From positions 86,154,201 through 86,218,200 of the forward strand of contig CAKMRJ010004445.1 in assembly GCA_928212115.1 (NCBI GenBank): DNA of 64,000 nt. Reading direction: 5' to 3'. The stretch is from Lactuca virosa (taxonomy: Eukaryota > Streptophyta > Magnoliopsida > Asterales > Asteraceae). Position 1 is the stretch's first letter. Every line of letters begins with the position of its first letter. This document shows, one piece after another, positions 1-11,171 of this stretch. The position numbers and the translations under genes were made by a program. The notes below the pieces were generated by a model. The model ran no database searches. It saw nothing but the letters and a program-made list of their open reading frames with translations, and was not told the DNA's origin.

Positions 1-1
1 C

Positions 2-646
2 TGTTGAGAGAAAAACTTAGAGACCACTTGAACAAATGTTAGAACAAGTAATTGCGAATAGTTAATCTCGAAGGATCTAAAGCTCAACAATAATATTAAT
101 AAGTTATAGTTAGATAGTTAGAGAGTTAGTTGCGGAAAAGTAAAGAATAGAAATGACAACAATTGTTATATCAAGTATACACATAAGTTGATTCATAACG
201 AGGAATGCATTCAAACCAAGTTAATAAGGAAGATCAAACTTAGTGATTAGTCACAGAAGACTTGCTCCGAAGAGAGATTATATTCAGATGAATTCTGGTA
301 AGTTGAAGTAAAAGAGATGAGTAATAGAGAGATAGAAAAGATAACTTCAGAAATGTGTATTCAGATAGAATGCATAGTTATCGGTATTGAATACAAGAGA
401 ATGAGCTCTATTTATAGAGACTCAGAAATACACTAGATTACATCTCTAAGAGTAGCCATGCAAGGCATACTGGACAATAGAGAGTATTACAATAAGAGAC
501 AAGTAAAGTAATCTAGCTAAGACTGCGGTAGAAGACTCCGGTTGCGGTTGCTGATGAACAAGATTTGACTGCGGGTGCTGAACTGTTGCGGTAGCTGAAG
601 TGGCTGCGGTAGCTAAGTTCAAGAGGGTCACTTTTATGATTCAACA
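2..646 (-). repeat. SIRE-1 3' LTR
   Basis: Begins TGTTGAG and ends TTCAACA, a short terminal inverted repeat. It matches 12234-12890 along its length. In element sense, U3 starts at 646. Five TGCGG pentamers (complement CCGCA) lie at 524-609, spaced 17-27 bp, and a TATAAATAG sequence on the minus strand lies at about 408-416. Confidence 0.93.
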
Positions 647-660
647 ATTTCCCCCTAAGT
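647..660 (-). other. Polypurine tract of SIRE-1
   Basis: Directly next to the 3' LTR, the minus strand reads ACTTAGGGGGAAAT. This is the expected plus-strand primer for reverse transcription. The octamer AGGGGGAA recurs four times inside the pol gene at 7130-7443. Confidence 0.85.
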
Positions 661-926
661 GACCTCTTTAAATTTGGTTCAGCTATCAAGTTTGAGGAAC
701 TTGATCAGGATCCACCAAAACTTCCTGATGTTTTCCAGCCAAGTGATTCTCCTTAGGATTTCGAATTTGACTTCTGCGGTAGTATGCTTTGATCTTTCAA
801 CTCCGACTCGGCAGATGTCAAGTTGCTTCTTGGTCAGGCGATGCATGGCAGTCATAGGAATGAAGTATTTGACATTATCAGTCTTCCTTTTGAAAATGAC
901 TCCAAGTTCAGGAAAGTTGGTTGCGC

Positions 927-3371
927 CTAAGGATCTTTCTTGAAGCCTTCGGTAGGCACTGGTGCAGGTTCGAGTGGTGGCAGATCAAATTTCTTGGCTA
1001 TGGTGGGGTAGATGTCCACATCGATCTTGGCAAAGTCACAGACTGTTTCCTTCAGAAAAGTGTTAGCCCTTTCAAGCGCAATCTTCATTTTAGGGTGCTT
1101 CTCGAACTTGTTTTGGAACACTTTGGCAATGAGGAAGATTTCTTCCGGATTCATGCAAGGAAAGTCTGCCTGGGTGCGGACATAATCATGCTCTCTTCTT
1201 GTGAGGGTATACTGGATGTAGTCAGCCTTCATGAACTTCCGGATTTTGTAGTTCTTGACTGCGGATGGTCTATCGTTAGACCATATGTTTTCAATGGAAG
1301 AGGCATTTTTAGCATGGAAGAGACTAAGTCTCTCAAAGTCCATTGGCAGTCTTTTGTGATCAGGAAGGCTGTAGTCAAATTGCTCAAAAACTGTGAAAAA
1401 TTTGGCATTTGGAGAAATTGGGACATCCCAGTATCCGTCCGAGGGGGGTTCAGCATAAGTGAGGTGGGGTCTGTAATCTTCGTCCAGCAGTCGGCGGTGC
1501 GGATTGATCCATGAATTTATCAAAGATTCCTCCATCATTGTGTCAAAACCGCATTCTCTCCATATTAGCTCTGCAAGTTTGGCTGCCTTCCAGTCTAGTT
1601 TTCTTTGAGCGGTGGCAGGGGAGTCCGTTGAGCTTGGAGATGACATGTTCTTCGCGAGGTTTTTGAAGTGAGGGGGAGTCTCTGGCTTTTCAGGAGTGAC
1701 TTCCTTTTGCGGTGAAGGGTTATGTGGTGGAGTGTGATGAGATGGTGTAGGTGTGGGAATTTTTTCTGTGATGATGGGGGGACTTTGATGTTGTGAGATG
1801 GATGGATCAGAGTGATGTACTTCTTCTTCTTCACTTCCCTCTCTTGAGGGATGCAACGGAGGAGATTCCTCAAGCCATTGTTTAAGGCCATCAACCTTGG
1901 CAAAAACCTCTTGGAATTGAGCTTTGAGGGCTTCGGCCAACTGTTGATTGTTGGGAATGGAGGAGCTGAAGAGTAGCCTGTGGATTTCCTTGGTAAGTTG
2001 GAGGATCTCAGGACCATGGAAGTTGGAGGACAGGGATCGTTGCAGTTTGTTGATTGTCGCTTGAAGAACGGAGATAGTGGACTCATAAGCACTGTGAGTC
2101 TCATTTATCAGCTTCTGAGACTGTGTGGCTTGATCCGCGATGGCTGCTTGGAGATCCGTTTTGATTGCGGTCACCTCAGTGATGAGGCGTTTCGCAGCAG
2201 CCATAAAGTCCTTGTGATCTGCCTTGCGGTTGTTGTCAAGGGACCGGATCCCCATTTCTACTTTGAGAGAAATCCTCTCAGCAGCCAAGCGTTCCCTTGT
2301 CTCCAGACGCTCTATACGTTCGATCAGGGACTGCGGTCCCGGGGTGTCTTCTGGTTGCGGTTGAGTTGGGTTGACCGCAGATAAGATCTGATCAACTTTA
2401 GCTTGTAAACTCATGAACTCTTTTCTGGTGACAACATTCTTCTTCTTTTTCTTCTTGTCTTTTGGTTTGGAAGTTGAATGGTGGGAGCCACTGGATTCCT
2501 CTTCCTCATCAAACATCATGAGGTCATCATCAGAAGGGCTGGGCTTGTTGACCTCCTGAATATCGTCATCATCAAGACCGAAGGTGGGAGCAGAACTGAC
2601 CTCGATTGCGGTTCCTTCATCTTGTGATTCATGGACTGTTGGAGTGTGAATTGGATTGGGAGTTGGAGTGACTTTGGAGGTACCTGCAGCTGCACCTGAA
2701 GCTTGAGCTTTAAGAATTGTTTCAGCCATCTCGGTCATCCAGTCTTGAACTTTCTGAATAGTGGCTACGGTATTGGCATTGCTGATAGCATTTGCCCAAT
2801 ACTTAGCCACTGACTGGATTTCTTGCTCTTTTAGCTGTTGCTGCTTGATTTGTTGTTCCTTGCGGGCTTGGAATGCCCTTTTGAATGCAACATACTTTTT
2901 GATTTCTGACGCAGTTACAGGAGTGTACCGTAACCATGAGTCATTTGATTCGTCGCCGTCAAATCCTTGTAAACGCACCGAAGTGTCCTTCGGGTCCACG
3001 AATCCTTGCACGTTTGTGCTCACCGTGCCTAAACCACCTGCTGCGGATGTAAGTAGAGTAGGATTTCCTGAGCTTCCTTGGTCTCCTTGACCCGTAGTCA
3101 AGTGTGGCCTTGGATCTGTTCTGGCATGGGCGGAAGAAGTGTCCTGCGGTTGGGAAGGTGTTTGTAGTGTTTGGGTGACGTTTAAAAGGATGGAGTGCAA
3201 CTCCTCGGGAGAAAAGAAATGCAGTCGGGAAGCCCTGGAGACCTTAGGGCGTGCACCAGTGTCATCCTCTTGAGAGTGAACTAAGGGGGAGTCTCCACGA
3301 TGTTGTGAATCAGACTCACTTTCTGAGTCTGATTGGAAAATGATGGTGGTGTTGAATGGGTCTGCGGCCAC
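927..3371 (-). CDS. Uninterrupted C-terminal part of the env-like ORF (acidic, coiled-coil)
   Basis: About 814 codons open without a stop. The codon at 3371 is GTG and sits inside the older env-like frame, so it is not a natural start. The segment begins with a Ser/Asp-rich acidic stretch. Later come a Gln-rich helical part, an acidic run followed by KDKKKKKK, and a long heptad-like section (IERIERLETRERLAAERI onward, roughly residues 350-480) that looks coiled-coil. A Pro/Ser/Thr/His-rich linker and a compact Trp/Phe/Tyr-rich C-terminal domain (from about residue 600) finish it. I know no enzymatic family for it. A 3' tail of 280 bp separates its stop from the LTR. Confidence 0.6.
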   Translation of the reverse strand: MAADPFNTTIIFQSDSESESDSQHRGDSPLVHSQEDDTGARPKVSRASRLHFFSPEELHSILLNVTQTLQTPSQPQDTSSAHARTDPRPHLTTGQGDQGSSGNPTLLTSAAGGLGTVSTNVQGFVDPKDTSVRLQGFDGDESNDSWLRYTPVTASEIKKYVAFKRAFQARKEQQIKQQQLKEQEIQSVAKYWANAISNANTVATIQKVQDWMTEMAETILKAQASGAAAGTSKVTPTPNPIHTPTVHESQDEGTAIEVSSAPTFGLDDDDIQEVNKPSPSDDDLMMFDEEEESSGSHHSTSKPKDKKKKKKNVVTRKEFMSLQAKVDQILSAVNPTQPQPEDTPGPQSLIERIERLETRERLAAERISLKVEMGIRSLDNNRKADHKDFMAAAKRLITEVTAIKTDLQAAIADQATQSQKLINETHSAYESTISVLQATINKLQRSLSSNFHGPEILQLTKEIHRLLFSSSIPNNQQLAEALKAQFQEVFAKVDGLKQWLEESPPLHPSREGSEEEEVHHSDPSISQHQSPPIITEKIPTPTPSHHTPPHNPSPQKEVTPEKPETPPHFKNLAKNMSSPSSTDSPATAQRKLDWKAAKLAELIWRECGFDTMMEESLINSWINPHRRLLDEDYRPHLTYAEPPSDGYWDVPISPNAKFFTVFEQFDYSLPDHKRLPMDFERLSLFHAKNASSIENIWSNDRPSAVKNYKIRKFMKADYIQYTLTRREHDYVRTQADFPCMNPEEIFLIAKVFQNKFEKHPKMKIALERANTFLKETVCDFAKIDVDIYPTIAKKFDLPPLEPAPVPTEGFKKDP

Positions 3372-4592
3372 CCCAAGGACTACTGGAGCCTTTTGAGGGC
3401 TTCAGTATGGTCCGGTCACGCATTTGGCCAGAGGTATCGGTTTTTCTTTCTTAAGGATAGCAATTGGTTGCCTATCCTCAAGTCACTATCAGATGAGGGT
3501 GCGGTTGGTTTGGTTTTACGTTTCTTGGTGGGTGCGGTTGGTTTGGGAGCATTCTTCTTTGGAGTTCTCTGTTTCTTTGTGGCCAATTGCTTTCTTCTTT
3601 GAGAAAGATATGAGAATGTAGTGGCAGAAGGGACTGCGGTACCTTCAGGGATAACAATTGCGGATGGGTGTGGAAGAGGCGGGGTAGGAGGGTATGGGGC
3701 AATACCTTCCGTAGCCTCAATGTGATCTGAGACATCAGCAGTCTCAAGACCAAGTGTTGTAAGAATGTGGGTAGGGAGTCTGCAGATAGGTCCAAAAATA
3801 GTTTGATTGGAAGAGGGATTGTACCTTTTGAGATCCTTAGTGACAAAGAAGTTGATGTCACTACCCATATCGATTCCAGCGTCCGCATGAAGGTCTGAGA
3901 TGCAGAGTGACCAGAACCTTGCAAAAGTGAGCTCGGTTGGGTTCTCCTATGGGCTCTCTTTGGGAATGTATTGAAGGAAGTCGTCCCATAGGATCTGCCC
4001 GTAGTTCACATCGTGTCCTGTGAATATGCTCCACACCAACTCCAATAGCTTGAGTCCCATGTTGTCAATGCCTCCTGTTCTGCCGGATAGACAGCGGATG
4101 ATGAAATGGCACACAAACTGCCAAACCGCAGGCAACTGATTTTTCTTAAATTCACCAATTCCTCTAATTGGTTTCTGATACCCCATTTGGTAGAGGGCAG
4201 AAGTAACGTCCGCCATGGAAGGAGAGAAGATCTTGATGGAGGGATGAACCAGAAGGTTTATGGCAGTGAGAAACTTTTCTTTGGTTAGGATGACCAAAGA
4301 ATCGTTAACTAGATTGAGGTGAACTTCTTGAGGGTTTTCGATTGGGCGATAGGCGGAGAATGCACACTTGAAGAGGGTTGAGACTGGAACAACATCTGTG
4401 AAGGCATCGAAAGGACCAAACAGGGTGATTCTTGAGAAACTTGATCATAGTTTGGTTGGAGCATTGTATGAAGAATGATCTTCAAACACTGCTCGAAAGT
4501 TGCTCGAGGCAATTGTTGGAGAGTCTGAACCGGTAGGATTCACTGAGCCTGAAGCCTTGGATTGTTTCTTTGATGCACCTGATTTCACCATT
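927..4592 (-). pseudogene. Sirevirus env-like ORF, broken
   Basis: A reading frame between RNase H and the 3' LTR. I place its start at the ATG at 4592 (MVKSGASKKQSKASGS), because the same N-terminus opens the equivalent frame of SIRE-2 at 56467. A frameshift and stops follow within about 60 residues. A conserved block then reads in pieces: 4297-3947 includes VWQFVCHFIIRCLSGRTGG and VNYGQILWDDF, and 3868-3416 follows in the same frame, ending in a basic Lys/Pro-rich stretch. After another frameshift, a long open part runs to the stop at 927. I see no signal peptide, furin-like site or clear membrane anchor, so the label env-like is positional. The function is unknown. Confidence 0.8.
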
Positions 4593-5386
4593 GTAGAAGC
4601 TTGAGAGAAGAAGTAGAAAAACAGAGTGTTCTTGAAGGATTTGAGAGGGAGGTTTCGATGTTCAGAAAGCGTAAAGTGATATTGGGGAAGAAGATAGGTT
4701 TATAAAAGGGTGAAAATTTTATTAACCCTAGGTAAAAGGTAAGGATAAGGTAAAAACGTCGTTTCGGATTTGGGGGGAATCTTTGAATTGGGGATTAAAT
4801 CTCAGCCACAAATAATAAAACGGTTTAAAAAAGATTTGGGAGATTTACTAAAAGGGGGTTTGCATTTAATGAAAAGTCAGACATCTATCAATGTGTCAGG
4901 TGATCGTGGGGTGAGGGGAAAGGAAGTTGTAACGGATGGGACGTGTTGGGGAGAGGAAAAGACAGATTAAGGATGTGATTATGGAATACGTGCTTTTTGT
5001 CGTCATGCCTAAAAATAGGTCTGACATAAGGTTTATTCAGAAAAAGATTGAGACAGTTTCTAAAGGGAATATATATATTTTTTAATGTTTTATTTAATGA
5101 AGGATCATTAAATAGCACACAAAGATTCAAGAGTTGATGAAACAGTTGAGAAATCAGCAAAGTGATCGCGGATGGAAACTGCATTGCGGATGGAAAGATG
5201 AATGACTGCAGTATAAGAACTGAAAAGAGCACTTGTACAAAGATTAGTAATAACAAACAATAAGGACCCATGAGAGATAAGTATGATTTATGGTTGCGGT
5301 ACCACGACTGCGGTACCTAAACCATCTATCATAAGTAACTCTCAGTTAGAACCGCAACGGAGACCAAGGATGGTCCGCGGTATCTA
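4593..5386 (-). other. Spacer between RNase H and the env-like ORF of SIRE-1
   Basis: About 790 bp with no recognisable protein. SIRE-2 has a spacer of about the same size at 55609-56466. It contains several TGCGG words, as in the rest of the element. It may hold the promoter or splice acceptor for the env-like frame, but nothing in the sequence proves this. Confidence 0.5.
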
Positions 5387-6277
5387 TCAATTCAAAAAGA
5401 ATTGTGGGTCTGGATTCATCATTCCTAACATTTGCAGGAAGGTGTTAAGCTTTGTGGAGTCGAGCTCTTTTGTGAACACATCAGCAATCTCTTCATGAGT
5501 ATGGACAAAGATGAGTTCAATGTTACCTTTCAAGATGTGGTCTTTGATGAAATGATACCGTAGTTCAATATGCTTAGTCTTGGAGTGCTGAATTGGATTG
5601 TGAGAAATAGCAATAGCACTTTCAGAGTCACAATAGATCGGTATCCGCAGCATTCTATACCCGTAGTCCATAGTTGAGTTTTCATCCAAAGGACTTGAGA
5701 CAACAGCTGGCTGCGGCCACATACTCAGCTTCTGCGGTAGACAGAGAAACACAACTTTGTTTCCTTGAGGACCAGCTGACGAGTCTTCCACCCAAAAATT
5801 GACATCCTCCTGAGGTACTTTTGCGGTCTAATCTGCATCCGGCGTGATCCGCATCTGTGAAAGCTTGCAGGCTGAAGTCATTGCCTGCGGGGTACCATAG
5901 ACCAAGAGATTTGCTTCCTTTTAGGTACCGTAGAATTTGTTTGGCTGCGGTCATATGTGACACTTTTGGGTCAGCCTGATACCTTGCACATACACCAGTT
6001 GCAAAGACAATGTCTGGCCTGCTTGCGGTGAGGTACATCAAGAGCCAATGATACCTCTATAAGTCTTGTGATCCACAGATTCGCCTGAGGGATCAGCAGA
6101 GATCTTATAACCGAAGGCCATGGGGACCTTAGCGAAGAACAGTTGTCCATAGAATATTTCTTTAAAGTTCAGTGGTGTATTTCTCTTGATGAATGAATAT
6201 CCCTTGCGGAATTTGTTTCACTTGAAGTCCTAGAAAGAAGTTAATCTCTCTATTCATGCTCATTTTGAACTTGTTGG
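5387..6277 (-). pseudogene. Copia RNase H domain (SIRE-1 pol C-terminus)
   Basis: The 3' end of pol, which degrades RNA in RNA-DNA hybrids. The first segment has YLTASRPDIVFATGVCARYQ, then FTDADHAG and SLSTAEAEYVA with the acidic RNase H residues. The second has DSESAIAISHNPIQHSKTKH and ends VFTKELDSTKLN before the stop at 5387. Two breaks are visible: a one-base loss near 6300 that ends the RT frame early, and a one-base loss near 5697 just after ASCC, seen by comparison with SIRE-2 at 55290. Stops or frame changes also lie at about 6041-6277. Confidence 0.88.
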
Positions 6278-9000
6278 TCATGAGCTTAGCAAATTCATCC
6301 ACCATTCTTGATCAGTTGATCCGAAGATGATATCATCCACATATATTTGTACAAGCATAAGGTGGTTACCATTTGCTTTTCTAAATAACGTGGGGTCAAT
6401 CACTCCTCTCTTGTACCCGGATGAGACAAGGAATTCAGAAAGAGTCTCATACCATGCTCTTGGGGCTTGCTTCAGACCGTAGACTGCTTTTTCAAGCTTG
6501 TAGCAGTGGTCTGGGAATTCAACATTTTCAAAACCTGGAGGTTGCTGAAGGTAAACCTCTTCTTTTAATTCCCCATTGAGAAAGGCACTCTTAACGTCCA
6601 TTTGGTGTACCTTGACGTTCTTGTGGGCTGCGTATGCTAGGAAGATCCGGATAGCTTCCATGCGTGCTACCGGAGCATACGTTTCATCGTAGTCAATGCC
6701 TTCAAGTTGACTATACCCCTTTGCAACTAGTCTTGCCTTGTTTCTGACTACCGCACCAGATTCATCCAGCTTGTTTTTGAACACCCATCTGGTGCCAACA
6801 ATGGTGTGACCTTGTGGCTTCGGAACGAGCTGCCAAACTTTGTTTTTTTGAAATTCTTCTAGCTCTTCTTGCATTGCAGCTATCCAGTCAGGTTCAAGCA
6901 ATGCTTCTTTGATCGTTCTGGGTTCTACCGAGGACATAAATGCTGCGTAGTGGCAGTGATCAGATAGGTCCTTGGAAGATCGAGTCTGGATACCTGCGGA
7001 TGGGTTGCCAATGATTTGACCTGGTGGGCGGTCCTTCGTCCATACATGAAGATGGGGTAGAAGATGATTAGCAGCTGCGGTAGAGGGAATATCTTGAATA
7101 TCAGAAGAATCTGCGGTTGGAGATGGCAGTTCCCCCTGGACTTGAGAACATCCTGCTGAGTCATCTTGGTTTGTTGGAACAAGAGTGGAATTTTCTTGAG
7201 CAGTTGGGAGTGGTTCCCCCTGGATTGCTGATGGGAGTTCCTCTGGAACCTGAGAGGGTTCCCCCTGGACTGCAGATGGGAGAGTGATAATCCTTGAATC
7301 GATTCTAGTGTCAATGTTTTCTATGAGTTCATCATCCGAAGATACGTTTGATGATAATGTTTCTCTGCGGGTGGGAACTTCAACAGCATCTGGTACTGGA
7401 ACCTCGATGGTTGTTGCTTGATCCGGAGTAGAGCTTTCCCCCTCAACCGGAGAGGTGAAAGTATTGAGAGATGCTACTTCAGATAGAGATGGACCAGGAA
7501 CATTAGCATGTTGTTGTTGAGCTGCGGATGACACAAGAACTTCGGATAGTTTCGCCGTTTCAACAGGGTCGAAAAGATCGTCATAATTGACTTCAACTAG
7601 ATTTAAGGGTCCTGAAGAAGCAGGAATATCACTTTCCATGATTGCGGTGGTTTCATTGGATGGAGGGGCGTTGCGGATGTGAGAATCATCAAATTTCACA
7701 TCGAAGCTTTCAATGATTAGCCTTGTACGTCTGATGAGCACCCGGTAAGCAACTTTGTTAGTGGAATAACCAAGGAAGATGCCTTCATCAGACTTTGGTG
7801 CAAACTTGTTAAGCTGATCTCGGTTGTTGATCACGAAACATCTACACCCAAAGATATGAAAGAAGCGAACATTGGGCTTGCGGTTGTTGAGGCCTTCATA
7901 TGGTGTTTTGTTGAGACGTTTGCATACAATGCTTCGATTTTGTACAAAGCAGGCAGTTGCTACAGCTTCAGCCCAGAAGTAGAGAGGAAGGTGTGCGAAG
8001 TTGAGCATGGATCTGGCTGCTTCTACCAGTGTGCGGTTCCTTCTCTCTACCACTCCATTTTGTTGTGGTGTATAAGGAGCTGAGAAGTTGTGAGTGATGC
8101 CTTTGGAAACCAAGAAAGTGTTGAGAAGAGAGTTAGTAAACTCGGTTCCATTATCACTGCGGATACGTCTTACTGGAAGCTTGATCTGAAGTTCCATTTC
8201 CTTTATGAAGTTGATGAGAACCTGCGGTGTTTCTGACTTGAGTCTGAGGAAGAAAACCCAAGTGAAGCGTGTGAAGTCATCAACTATAACCAGTATGTAC
8301 TTCTTGTGATGGAGACTGGCTACGGTTGATGGACCGTAGAGATCAATATGTAAGAGCTCTAGTGGTTCAGAGATTGAAGAATCAGTTACAACGGGGTGAC
8401 TTGCTTTAGATTGCTTTCCACATTCACAAGCCGAACAAAGAGTATCGTTGCTGAATTTGAGAATAGGGAGACCTCTGACTAGTTCTCCGGTGACCAAGTT
8501 GTTGATGTACCTGAAGTTGAGATGAGCTAGCTTGCGGTGCCATAGCCAGCTAACTTCAGATATAGCTTTGGATAAGAAACACAACTGCGGTCTACCAATG
8601 ATCAGAGAGACATCCAAAGGGTACATGGTACCTTCGGATCGGGATTTGATCAGGCATCTGTTCCTATCACTTGTCATTACGTAGCAAAACTGATCATCAA
8701 ATTCAACTTGATGTCCTACTTTACATAGTTGGCCAACACTGATGAGATTGTGTTTAAGGCTTTCTACATAAGCAACCTTCTGAATGGAAAAGTTCCCCGT
8801 AGTGAGAACACCGTAACCTCGGATGACACCATTCGCATTGTTGCCGAATGTGACATTTCCACCATTGCATATTGGCCTGAAATCCTGAAGGTATTCTAAC
8901 CTTCCGGTCATGTGCAAGCAGCAGACACTGTCAATTAACCACTCATCTTCTTGTTCCTCCTTGCACAGAGCCTGAGAATTACACGGTTAGTTTAGGCATC
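6278..9000 (-). pseudogene. Copia protease end, integrase and reverse transcriptase (SIRE-1 pol)
   Basis: The largest intact stretch of pol, about 880 codons from 8917. Just upstream the frame reads WLIDSVCCLHMTG, the aspartic protease site with Val where Gly is expected. Next come the zinc-binding GAG-pre-integrase region (HRKLAHLNF, then CSACECGKQ, near residues 127-165) and the integrase core with HIDLYGP, RSDNGTEF and NGVVERRNRTL, so all three catalytic acids are present. A Ser/Pro/Glu-rich linker follows, then RT from about residue 690 with LVAKGYSQ, HQMDVKSAFLNGEL and the catalytic YVDDI. The frame breaks at 6278 just after the YVDD block by a one-base deletion. Confidence 0.92.
7130..7443 (-). 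repeat. Four polypurine-tract-like octamers in the integrase-RT linker
   Basis: The octamer AGGGGGAA (minus strand) occurs at 7130-7137, 7214-7221, 7259-7266 and 7436-7443. It is the core of the element's own PPT at 649-656. Three of the copies code for Gln-Gly-Glu repeats of the linker, and the fourth lies in a Glu-Gly-Glu context. SIRE-2 keeps at least three at the same place (53754-53860). Confidence 0.6.
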
Positions 9001-9091
9001 CAAACTAGTTTGGAGCCTGGGAAAACTTATGTGTTTCTGAGTGATGTATGGACCGAGGTTGCAGGGACAGGTCTCTTGTCAACTTTTAATC

Positions 9092-10550
9092 CTAGTCCTG
9101 GGTGTTTAAGCAGATTTGGAGTGTTGTGGTTTTTTGAAAAAATACGAGGTTTCGTGTTGTGAGTTTGTGAAAAAGTATGAGGTTTCTGACTCTGACTGGA
9201 TTTGACGTAAGATGAATCCTTCTGGCAACTACACTAACATTTGCAAAAAGAAATTTTGTCTTTTGATCTGACACTATGCTTGGTCAGCGGTTTAAAGGAT
9301 GAATTGGACTTGTTACCGCTCCGAGGTGGGTAATTCCTGATATGAGTGTTGTTGGGTTTTGAAAAAGGTTGTTTTTGAAAAGATTTAGCACGTGTAGGTT
9401 TCTGAGTTCTTTTTGGTGGAGTTGGTAGAATACCCTTCCAGCTTTTGAAATTCTGATGTGACTTTAAAAGTGTTGGAATGGGTAAGATACCCTTCCATTT
9501 TGGATCGTCCAAGGAATACACTTGAAAACCATTGATTTGAAAAGACTTTACACTCTTTTGATTTTTGTCAGATGAACTAGGAATGACTGATGAAACTTGA
9601 CATTCCTTTTTGTTTGTTTTCTTGATAGGAGAGTTTTTTGGAATGTAGTGTGAGAAAACAATTTTTTCGGGACTTTTGGATTTTGGAAATCTGACATGCT
9701 TCTTGTTTTTTGAAAAGGTTTGTCTATTTGTGCCACGAGATCGAATTTCATCTTTAAAAGCCTTTTTGGCTAATGATTTTGGTGAACCGCAGTCTCTGTT
9801 ATTCAACTGCGGTTTCCTTAAATCTTTTGAAATTTTGTGAAAACGAGGACTTGAATCATCAGAACTTGAGGATTCAGGGATTTGAGAACATTAACCTACT
9901 TCGAAATTTTCTATTGGTAAGTCATGATGAATTGTTTGAAGAGTGACAGAACTTTTGTTCGAAGACTGCGGTAGGGATGACTTGACTACCACAGAGTAAG
10001 TCTTTGTTGGGACTTCAGTGAGATTTTTGTGGGACTTTTGACTACAGTTTGACACACTATGGTCTGAGGATAGAGATGGAAAGTCTTTTGAGACTGCGGG
10101 TCCTTCAATGACAATTTCTTCATCAAATACGGATGAGGTTTGAGAATTTGGATAAATGATGCCACATATAGGAATTTGATCACTTGTGTGACCCGAAACC
10201 TCAGGCACAATTTCCTCAATGACACAGTTATTGCTTAGATTATGCAATCTACCGAAGTGAGTTTTGATATCTTTGGGAAAAGTCTTGTCATTGACAGGGA
10301 AATGAAATTCTCGGTCCGTAGGGACATACAGTCTGTCTTTGTTGAAACGGGGTGAGGAATCCATTGCGGTAGGATATCTATTTGTCCAAGCCCAATTGTA
10401 TATATTGTCCACGGTTCCATTGTTTACCAAATTTTCAATAGCTTCACTTTCATTAAACAATTTTTCAATTAAGAGATTTAAGCGTACAATTTCACTCTGA
10501 GCTATAACTCTTTGGTTCAAAGCTATCTCTAATTGGGTTTCACTTAACAT
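9092..10550 (-). pseudogene. SIRE-1 gag-protease linker
   Basis: Follows the gag C-terminus in the same frame after a TGA at 10551-10553. The frame is open from 10550 to a TAA at 9891, and again (as 9806-9234) to a TAG at 9234, with a different frame below. The protein is Ser/Lys/Pro-rich and low in complexity. The section aligns residue by residue with SIRE-2 at 42528-43378 (for example LPIENFE and the SPK repeats). No enzyme domain is visible. Its length, nearly 500 codons between zinc knuckle and protease, fits the extended gag regions known in Sireviruses. Confidence 0.75.
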
Positions 10551-11171
10551 TCATGCATCTTTTTCTAACTCTAAGTCCTTCTCTAACATAGCCATTTTGA
10601 GTCTTTTGTTATCCAGTCGTCCTCTCACGTGGAACATCTCTTGGGACGAAATATTCTTCTCATCTAAGGCTTTATTATAGTCTATAAGGACGGCAGCACA
10701 AGTGTCATTAAGATCATCTATGTAGGGTTGACAGTCATGCATGCTATAATCTAGAGTTTGGATCATAAGTTTTACCTGTTCGACGATGCTTAGAGTTCCA
10801 TCCTTTGCCATGTAGCAGTAGTTATTGTTCAGCATTGTCGACCCAATATCATCCGCAGTGGCCAGCATGCAGATTTTCCCTTTTCCTTTGACACTGCTGA
10901 TGGCTTCATCTTCGTCTTCAGATGACCAAACTTGATGGTCTCTTTTGACATGGGCTACGTATGCCCTTGCCTTTTCCTTATCTTCCAACTCTTGAGCCAT
11001 TCTAAGGTAGAATGCTCTATCTTTTACTACATTGGCTTTACAATCTCTTGCAAAGTGATTTTCTTTGTTGCATTTGTGACAAATTACAACATCAGTCTTG
11101 TCTTCTGAGGGAGTACCGGAGTCAGTGGTTTGAGGAGACTGCGGTACTTCCTTTGGTTGATTATTTTGAGA
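10551..11171 (-). pseudogene. SIRE-1 gag C-terminus with zinc knuckle
   Basis: Continues the gag frame after a single TAA at 11172-11174. It carries an intact CCHC knuckle, CHKCNKENHFARDC at 11040-11081, expected to bind element RNA. A helical, charged stretch follows (AQELEDKEKARAYVAHVKRD, then AMLEKDLELEKDA). It ends in a TGA that sits directly before an ATG. In SIRE-2 the matching codon is CGG (Arg), so the TGA looks like a CGA-to-TGA change. Confidence 0.85.

Noticed and set aside
921..1514. A 197-codon open frame on the plus strand
   Set aside because: It lies antisense to the env-like frame of SIRE-1, with no recognisable domain. Frame 927-3371 on the other strand explains its openness.
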